From: Perognathus longimembris pacificus
Lineage: Eukaryota; Chordata; Mammalia; Rodentia; Heteromyidae
Assembly: GCF_023159225.1 (NCBI RefSeq)
Contig: NC_063176.1
Span: forward strand, 30,607,786-30,671,785
Length of the DNA stretch: 64,000 bases
Direction: 5' to 3'
The notes beneath the pieces are model-generated. The model saw only the letters and a program-made list of their open reading frames with translations, was not told the origin of the DNA and searched no databases. Positions within the stretch are counted from its first letter, which is position 1, and every line of letters begins with the position of its first letter. Below, piece by piece: positions 57,647 to 64,000 of this stretch. Both the position numbers and the translations under genes were made by a program.

Positions 57647-57767
57647 ACATTAAAGTAACCATGCAAGCAAACATCATCAATACGTGGCACTCCTTTGTAA
57701 ATATTCCCAATGTGATTGTACCAAGTATTGAAAGGGAAATAAGAAGGATGGAAAATGGAGCGTGCAG
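57647..57767 (+). CDS. CNGA1: CNGA1 first coding exon (codons 1-35 and start of 36)
   Basis: CNGA1 is the alpha subunit of the cGMP-gated cation channel in rod outer segments. It opens in darkness and closes when phototransduction lowers cGMP. This exon has an acceptor at tttctttgcag and a donor at gtgagt. The ATG at 57,661 has A at -3 and opens [20 protein letters not shown], then [13 protein letters not shown], which matches the rodent CNGA1 N-terminus. The position where human CNGA1 has its first Met is ATT here, so translation must start four codons later, as in mouse. It ends in phase 2 (AG), joined to C of the next exon to give Ser. The first 14 bases are 5' UTR. The gene continues to the right beyond the window, and upstream UTR exons were not found. 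Confidence 0.95.
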
Positions 57768-58009
57768 GTGAGTTTATGCAGTTTCTCATACTTTCTTTTT
57801 TATATCAACTTTCTTTTTTATATCAGTTTTATTTTTTCTTTGAACTTTACCTATGTTTAATTTCTAGTTAACATTATAATTTGTAACCTTAACTTTCATA
57901 ATGTATTGGGCTTAGTGAGTTTAGCACTGTGTAGCTTAGCAAATGAACACATATTATTCTAGGTATTTTTTTTGCAAGCACCTACAAGCTCCTATGTCAA
58001 ATGTTACTT

Positions 58010-58243
58010 TTTCTTTTTTGTTACAGTCCTGGGACTTGAACTCAGGGTCTGGATGCTGTCTCTGAGCTTTGTTGTTCAAGGCTAGTGTTCTAACACTTGA
58101 GCCACTTTTGGGGTTTTTTTCTTGTTCATTGGAGATAAGAGTCTCACAGACTTTTCTGTCTGAATTGACTTCCAACTTCACTCCTCAGATGTAAGCCTCC
58201 TGAGTAGCAAGTTTACAGGTGCTAGCCACCAGTGCCTGGCACC
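58010..58243 (-). mobile_element. B1-like/Geo composite SINE
   Basis: ttttgttacagtcctgggac, ttgttgttcaaggctagtgt, then cttttctgtctgaattgact and aagcctcctgagtagcaagt on +. Confidence 0.75.
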
Positions 58244-58625
58244 AAGTATTTCTTTAGTCATTAACAGCCTTTCCTCATGGGGCACTTCAAATCTAAACAG
58301 AAGACATTGTTATAGTTAAATGTGAAAACACAGAACATGCAATGCTAAGAGCATAATTTAAAAGTATAATTTAAAGTGATTACCTTTTATATGAATACAA
58401 TGTGTATAAATGTGGAAGAATTTTCTTTTAGAGGAAGGAAACATGAGTTAGCAAAGGAGAGTGCCCATGGCAATTATATATCATGATTGGAAGCCTAAAT
58501 ATCCTACTTTCTATTGATAATTATTAGTATCAATCAATGCATCAAACAATACAAATGTAGAAGATCTGGAAAGTGTTTCCTTAATGAAGTCCATTTTACT
58601 ACACTGGTCATGTAGGATACTCTTT

Positions 58626-58651
58626 TTTTTTTTTTCAAATTTTTATTATCA
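58626..58651 (-). mobile_element. Minimal L1 insertion (3' tail only)
   Basis: A T-run followed by caaatttttattatca is the reverse complement of the L1 3' terminus seen at 33,815-33,832. It is flanked by the 14-bp duplication gtaggatactcttt (58,612-58,625 and 58,652-58,665). Confidence 0.8.
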
Positions 58652-58681
58652 GTAGGATACTCTTTATCTTATACATTTCTT

Positions 58682-58917
58682 TTTTCTTTTTGTCGTGGGG
58701 CTTGAATTCAGGGCCTGTGCACTGTCCCTGAGCTTTTTTGCTCAAGTCTAGTGCTTTACCACTTTGAACCACAGCACCGCTTCCTATTTCTTAGTGGTTA
58801 ATTGGAGATAAAAGTCTCATGGGAACTTTTCTGTCTGGGCTGGCTTTGAACTATGATCCTCAGATCTCAGCCTCCTGACTAGCTAGGAGCACAGGTGTGA
58901 GCTACTGGTGCCTGGCT
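58682..58917 (-). mobile_element. B1-like/Geo composite SINE
   Basis: tttttgtcgtggggcttgaa, tgggctggctttgaactatg and ctcagcctcctgactagcta on +. The target duplication tcttataca(t/a)ttctt is at 58,667-58,681 and 58,918-58,932. Confidence 0.88.
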
Positions 58918-59074
58918 TCTTATACAATTCTTATTTCACTCTAATTACATTTGTTGTTAATTTGAGAGAGAAGGGGAAAAATGAGGCAAGCATCCCTCCT
59001 AATGAGAAATACTATTCCTCTATATGAGTTGAGCCCATTAACGGAATTTGCGTCTACCTCCTGTTGGACTGTAG

Positions 59075-59191
59075 CTCCTTTTCTGACAATGATGACAGTG
59101 CCTCTGTGTCTGAAGACTCAGAAGATGAGAGCACTGATGCAAGGGGATCCTTTAGAAGCAACTCCTATCAAAGGGAAGGATCATCACAGAG
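59075..59191 (+). CDS. CNGA1: CNGA1 coding exon 2 (codons 36-74)
   Basis: A 117-bp exon between acceptor ggactgtag and donor gtgagc. It encodes SSFSDNDDSASVSEDSEDES, then ARGSFRSNSYQREGSSQ, an acidic, serine-rich cytoplasmic segment typical of CNGA1 just after the ENGAC motif. Both ends are phase 2 and the length is a multiple of three, so skipping would keep frame. The polypyrimidine tract is short, but the reading frame and homology fix the borders. Confidence 0.93.
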
Positions 59192-59986
59192 GTGAGCATG
59201 ATGATGTGTTGTCAGGATGTGTTTTTAAAGCATTAACTCTACTCCATTAATGGGTTTGACAAATACTCTTTCTATCCAGACACTATGTAGGATTTTGGGA
59301 TTATTCTTCTCCTTCTGTTCCTTACTCTTGTCCTTTCTTGGCAAAGTACTAGTGCTTGGCAATACTTTGTGGTCCTGGGGTTCACAAGGCCAGGTTTCAG
59401 GTTTCTAAACATCCTTGATCCTTTTCCTGGAGACCCATATCTATTCCTTAGAAACTTCCCACCCTTTTCCTCTTTCACTGTCTGCTTCTCTAGTTCATCT
59501 CTCAAGATCCTGAAGCAACTATAGGTGAGGGTTGGCTGACCTTCTCTCCACTGTTCTGTCTCATCTGACCCTTGGTTGAAGAAATAGAGCAGTGAAGTGA
59601 GAAGTCAGAAGAGAAAAGCTAAACATTCTTAGAAGAAAACAAAGCAGTCCTGATAAAACATGAGACTTTGAGGGTATTTACCTTTTCTTTTCTGTTCCCC
59701 TCTCTCCTTTCCTTCCCATCAATGAATTCCAGTTTCACTCAAAGTGATGACTGATGCGAATTCTTGATATAAACTGACTGATAGGCACTTCCTCGCTACT
59801 TTCGTTCAAGGCACTGCTATTTGGCAAGTTGTGCTTAAGGGAGATTCTGTATTTTCAAAAATCATCTACAAAACTTTTAGTTAGGGTTATAAACTGGAAA
59901 AAATGTTCTTTAAGACTATTTGCTTACCATGGATGTTATACAGATGGTGACTTGTATGATTTCACTGTATGTTTTGCATTTTCTAG
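59192..59986 (+). other. CNGA1: CNGA1 intron, no other feature seen
   Basis: gtgagc ... ttctag, phase 2, 795 bp. Short frames on both strands have no motif. Confidence 0.85.
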
Positions 59987-60049
59987 GAAGCAGTACCTGC
60001 CAGGTACCATGGCACCTTTCAATGTGAACAACAGCAGCAATAAGGAACA
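59987..60049 (+). CDS. CNGA1: CNGA1 coding exon 3 (codons 75-95)
   Basis: A 63-bp exon, acceptor cattttctag, donor gtaagt. It encodes KQYLPGTMAPFNVNNSSNKE. LPGT(M/I)A.FNVNNSSNK is a strongly conserved CNGA1 signature in the cytoplasmic N-terminal region. Phase 2 at both ends. Confidence 0.96.
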
Positions 60050-61205
60050 GTAAGTATGCTTAAAATAGAAAGCCAGAGCTATGTTTCTAAAGAAAATTAG
60101 TGAAATAATAATATATCTGAATTGTTGAGCAAATATTTGTTAGGTGAACTAATATACTAGCAATGATAGCCAATTTTTGTTTTCTGGTTATTTGTACGTG
60201 AAAATGCATCTACCTCTTTTAAAATGGTATGTATTTATTTATTCATTTAAATGTACATAGAAAAAAACGAGCCTAGTGTATGTACATTTGCCCCTCTTTG
60301 TGGATTAGAGGAGCTCACAAAGGTGCATGAAACACTGAGTCCTTTCTAGTCTTAGGTTAAGTTCCCTAAAGACAGTCTCTGAAATGAAGGCTTGTGGACA
60401 GAAGTTTATTAAGTGTGCTCTTGGAGTCAATGAATGGGAAGAAGCAGAATTGGGAGGCATTTTCATTTAAAATATTTCCTTATTAGCATGCATGAGTTAT
60501 ACAAGGGGAAGTTTCATTGTAATATTTACATATATACATATACACATACGTATACCATGTCTCCCTTACATTTCCTTCTTAAAGGAATTGAATTTTCTAT
60601 GTAAAGATAGTGCATAGGTGAGATGGATGGATATCAATGGTCAACAAGCTTCAGGTACTCATTGTCAATCTGCCAAAAAGGGATTGTTGTTGACAGTTCA
60701 CAATCAGCCATTGGCTGGCCTTGGTTGAAGGAAACCACCATGCTCAAGGTTGTGCCCCTACATTTGATGGCCAGCACTTATTGAATAACCCTGAATAGAT
60801 ACAAAGGCCTAATCCCATTACCTAAATATGGCTCAGATAAAGGCCATTCACACTTTCAAGCCCCTGTATAATCAATCACCTTGTATATCCAGAAACTTAC
60901 ACTTTCAGTGACCACTTTTAATGTAGCAAGACTTTGGAAATACACTCTTTGGGGAGATGTTTGTTAAATTAACCTCTTGAGCTTTAGTTTTATGTTGAAT
61001 TCCTTGGGTATATTTGCTCATCTGGATAATTGCCCATTTTGAAGTGGGGTTGACATCTTCACTATGAAGCCAGCTTTCAGGTTTCTAAGCGCTCGGGAAT
61101 ATCTCTAAATGGAAGGCTGAGAATTCTTGCTCAATGGAAAGTAAAAAAAAGAATGGGGTCAGGACGTCATGTGATAATGTGACAGAGATATTGTTTCTTC
61201 CTTAG
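60050..61205 (+). other. CNGA1: CNGA1 intron, no other feature seen
   Basis: gtaagt ... tccttag, phase 2, about 1.16 kb. A short tacatatac-type AT/AC run lies near 60,528-60,555. Confidence 0.85.
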
Positions 61206-61244
61206 GGAACCAAAAGAAAAAAAGAAGAAGAAAGAAAAGAAGAG
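61206..61244 (+). CDS. CNGA1: CNGA1 coding exon 4 (micro-exon, codons 96-108)
   Basis: A 39-bp exon between cttccttag and gtgaga. It encodes EPKEKKKKKEKK, the first half of the Lys-rich stretch of the N-terminal domain. It is too short for an ORF search and is identified by frame continuity, splice sites and the EP(K/E)EKKKKK motif of CNGA1. Phase 2 at both ends. Confidence 0.93.
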
Positions 61245-61326
61245 GTGAGACTTTGGCACAAATGACTCTACATCTTTCTGCCTATAACATTTTCATCTTT
61301 AAACAATATATACCTCACTTTTTCAG

Positions 61327-61437
61327 GAGGTCAGATGATAAAAAAGACCCTGAAAAGAACAAAAAGAAGGAAAAGAAAAAGAAAGAAGAGAAGCCCAAAG
61401 AGAAGAAAGAGGAAAAAAGTAAAGAGAAGAAAGAAGA
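61327..61437 (+). CDS. CNGA1: CNGA1 coding exon 5 (codons 109-145)
   Basis: A 111-bp exon. The preceding intron is only 82 bp (61,245-61,326). It encodes RRSDDKKDPEKN followed by a long Lys/Glu-rich run ending EKKEE, the charged linker before S1. The acceptor reads ttttcaggag, so the second NAG could be used in frame with loss of one Arg. The donor gtaagt overlaps an in-frame TAA, which shows the exon must end here. Phase 2 at both ends. Confidence 0.94.
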
Positions 61438-61997
61438 GTAAGTGTTTGTATGGAATTTGTGAAGGGTTTTTGATGTAGGGGTAATTTCTCATGCATACAA
61501 CATAAGAGAGAAGTAAAGAAGCTCTGGTTGAAGAATAAATGTTTTCAAATCAAATATCAAATGTGAATTAAAACTAGTTTCTAAATCCCTAAATTAGCAG
61601 TTATTAGTTTTACCACCAAGAATCTTTGCTGTTATGATATGGTTAATTCTCCTACAAGCATTTGTAAAGACAAACTTACCATGGGGAATGTGCAGGGAGA
61701 ATTAAACAACTGATGTTATTAATAATTTTTAAATCTGAAATCAAATTTAATAATTTCATTATAATTTTAAGTAATAAACATATGGTAAATAAAGCTTTAA
61801 AGAAATCATTTTTGTGCTACTTTTGGGACTTGAAATCAGTGAGCCACTGGCTCCTGGCTGGGAAATTATGTTCTGAATTTATTTAATCAAGTCTTTATCA
61901 AACAATGATTCAGTTGTTCGTGCCTATTCAGAAAGTCAATGAATTTTGTATAAAGAGAAAGGTCCTTAAAGCTGTATAATTGGTAGGAGAACATTTT

Positions 61998-62555
61998 TGA
62001 AGCTTCTGATGGCTCACACCTGTAATCAGAGTTACTCAGGAGACAGAGATCTGATGATTGCCTTTCAAAACCAGCCAGGGCTATACTGTATGTATGTATA
62101 TTAGAACTAGGGAAGGAAAAGGGAATATCAAAATCGAGAGATAAAGGATAAAAAGACAATGGATTCCAAAACCAATACTTACAAAACCATTTAGTATAAA
62201 CCAACTGTACTACTCCTGGCCGGGGGGTGGGGAGGGGGGGAGGGCGGGGTGGGGCGGAGCGGGAGAGGAAAAGGGGGAGGTGGGAGGCCAGGAAAAAATG
62301 AGGGAGAAGGTAACAAGTTGTACAAGAAATATACTCACTGCCTTACATATAAAACTGTAACCTCTCTGTAATTCACTTTGACAAACAAAGTGGGGGGTGA
62401 GTGGGGAGAAACCAGCCAGGGCAGAAAAACCTGTCTGACACTTACTGCCAATTAACTGCAAAAAGCTGAAGAGGTACTCAAGTGGTAGAGGGCCATCTTG
62501 GAACAAAGGGAGCAAAGGGAGAGTATAAGTCCCCAAATTTAAGACCCAGGACTGG
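61998..62555 (+). mobile_element. B1-like/Geo composite SINE, split by L1
   Basis: The left part (ctgatggctcacacctgtaa ... ccagccagggc) ends at 62,081. The right part resumes at 62,423 (agaaaaacctgtctgacact ... aagacccaggactgg). The L1 between them carries a 14-bp target duplication. Confidence 0.85.
62082..62408 (+). mobile_element. L1 3' end inserted in a SINE
   Basis: A 327-bp truncated L1 with a very G-rich central tract, tacaagaaatatactcactg and cctctctgtaattcactttg. The target duplication aaaccagccagggc is at 62,068-62,081 and 62,409-62,422. Confidence 0.88.
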
Positions 62556-62614
62556 TGAGTGCGTGCGCTTGCACGCACGCACACGCACACACACACACAC
62601 AGGCACACACACAA
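62555..62614. repeat. CA/GT-rich microsatellite
   Basis: gtgcgtgcgcttgcacgcac, then (ca)n: alternating purine/pyrimidine DNA with dyad symmetry. Confidence 0.85.
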
Positions 62615-63136
62615 AAGTCTCTCTCACCCTTTGTTTTGTTCTCTCTTGATTTTCTTAAGGAACCCTTTCTTCATAGTTACATGCAAGTATTTTGTATCAG
62701 ATATTTCAAACATTCTTCCTCTACAGATTAAAAAAAAAAGAAGCTATGAGTTGCTCTCTTTCCCAATAGTGTAATTCCAATCACTTTGGTACCTGATAGG
62801 GTAAGGGAAGGTCACTATTCTACTATTCATAATCCACCCAAGGTGCCTGCAAATATTTACAGTTTTCCATAATCTGTGTCACTACTTCCTGTCAGTGCAT
62901 TGCTTTGTATCAGTAAAATCAGGGCTATGATAAGCATTTCATGGATGGTTTAGTACAATGCTGGTGATTTAATTATGGATACACACACACACGCATTCAC
63001 ACCTCACTAGCCAATGCAAGATCATCTTTCCACTCTAGGCAGAGTATCTCCATCTTCTATTTCATTGTGAGAGATGGGCAGAATCATATTTGATAGGGCA
63101 AATAAAAATATTCTTATTGCTTGCTAACCTGCTTGA

Positions 63137-63295
<159 letters not shown>

Positions 63296-63343
63296 TAGTC
63301 TTTACTTTGTTTTATTGATACATTTTCTTTTCTTTCTTTACAG

Positions 63344-63450
63344 GGCATGTTTTGATGAGCTTCAATCTGATTACATAGAATATTGGTTTTTTTGTGATTA
63401 CTTCTCTGATATAGTCTATCTTATTGATATGTTTGTACGAACAAGGACAG
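63344..63450 (+). CDS. CNGA1: CNGA1 coding exon 7 (codons 182-217 and first base of 218, S1-S2)
   Basis: A 107-bp exon, acceptor tttctttacag, donor gtaaaa, preceded by an 82-bp intron. It encodes [20 protein letters not shown], then [17 protein letters not shown]: the end of S1, the S1-S2 loop and S2. It ends in phase 1 after G, and the next (large final) exon lies outside the window. S2 reads [17 protein letters not shown], where the mouse and human forms I remember have WLI(F/L)DYVSDVVYL(A/I)DMF, so several membrane residues differ. Otherwise the match is close and the exon looks intact. Confidence 0.96.
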
Positions 63451-64000
63451 GTAAAAATGTTCAGTTTTGGATATTCTAATATGGCATGCTTTTCTATCAT
63501 AGATCTCATAGATCTCAAAAGTTTGGAATCCAGATGTTCTTCAAGACAAAAATGCACAAAACTCTGTTTGAGACGAAAAGACATGAAGACAGTATAGTTA
63601 CCCACAGGCCTAGGGCACTCTAACTGATTCAAAGGTTACTGTCAAGTATAGATTGGTGGTGGTTTTCCTCTGTTAGTCTGTTCAATGGGTTTATGCTAAG
63701 TGAGATGAATAGAGAGAGCAGAAATATTTGTCCAGCTCCATGGGCAAAGGGTAACTATTACCTGACATGGAGATACCTTAAATAAAAAACATGAGAAAAA
63801 GTAGCATTGCATTGAACAGAGCCATACCAGAAATGACTGTAATATGGTGGTGAGTCATTATCAAGCAGGTGGCTGTAAGTGGTAACTTTCTATTTGAAGT
63901 GTTCTTGGTAAAGAGATATAAGCTGGTTCCTGCTATGCTGCTCTCCACTGCATATGTAATTGGTGTACATTATACCAGCAGGAGAATTTAGGAATTAGGA
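63451..64000 (+). other. CNGA1: CNGA1 intron, start only
   Basis: Begins gtaaaa and runs past the end of the window. No repeat or exon was recognised. Confidence 0.8.

Larger units (their letters stand above)
57768..59074 (+). other. CNGA1: CNGA1 intron with SINEs
   Basis: A phase-2 intron, gtgagt ... ctgtag. It contains two B1-like/Geo SINEs on the minus strand (58,010-58,243; 58,682-58,917) and a 26-bp L1 tail insertion (58,626-58,651). No other gene is seen. Confidence 0.85.

Overview
The window is nuclear DNA of a mammal, most likely a rodent of the Geomyoidea (kangaroo rats, pocket mice, pocket gophers). The main evidence is a dimeric SINE whose left half is ID-like (derived from tRNA-Ala) and whose right half matches the published description of IDL-Geo, a SINE reported only from that superfamily. 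B1-like SINEs, full-length and truncated LINE-1 copies, and the rodent-like N-terminus of the one certain gene agree with this.

The only gene I can name with confidence is CNGA1, the alpha subunit of the rod photoreceptor cGMP-gated channel, on the + strand at the right end. Seven coding exons lie between 57,647 and 63,450. They carry codons 1-217: the acidic N-terminus, the Lys/Glu-rich cytoplasmic linker, S1 and S2. All junctions keep frame and use GT/AG sites. The large last exon (pore and cyclic-nucleotide domain) lies beyond the window. No 5' UTR exon or promoter could be recognised in the 57 kb upstream, which is almost all repeat-derived.

Layout. 1-6,741 and 10,587-13,222: a tandem satellite with a unit of about 170 bp, made of two diverged halves of about 85 bp. 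The first block holds a solo LTR with a 6-bp target duplication (2,608-3,143). Between the blocks lie a decayed betaretrovirus-like provirus (LTR, tRNA-Lys-type primer site, gag matrix remnant), unassigned sequence and a 470-bp foldback element. At about 13,223 the satellite reverses orientation and continues as an 89-bp monomeric form to 23,655. Just past the switch sits an ID SINE that is split by a full-length but dead LINE-1 (13,384-19,825) with a 15-bp target duplication.

24,700-26,230: three and a part tandem copies of a 467-bp unit that encodes the TFIIS N-terminal domain as found in elongin A. All copies are broken. 26,500-57,600: intergenic or 5'-intronic DNA packed with L1 3' ends (one with a twin-priming inversion), IDL-Geo and B1/Geo SINEs, microsatellites, a polypurine tract, MIR, L2 and MaLR relics, an unrecognised coding-like fragment (32,813-33,040), and a 190-bp inverted duplication (47.4/49.1 kb).

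The best candidates for something undescribed are the inverted dimer/monomer satellite and the tandem elongin-A-like domain repeat. Neither could be tested here against databases.
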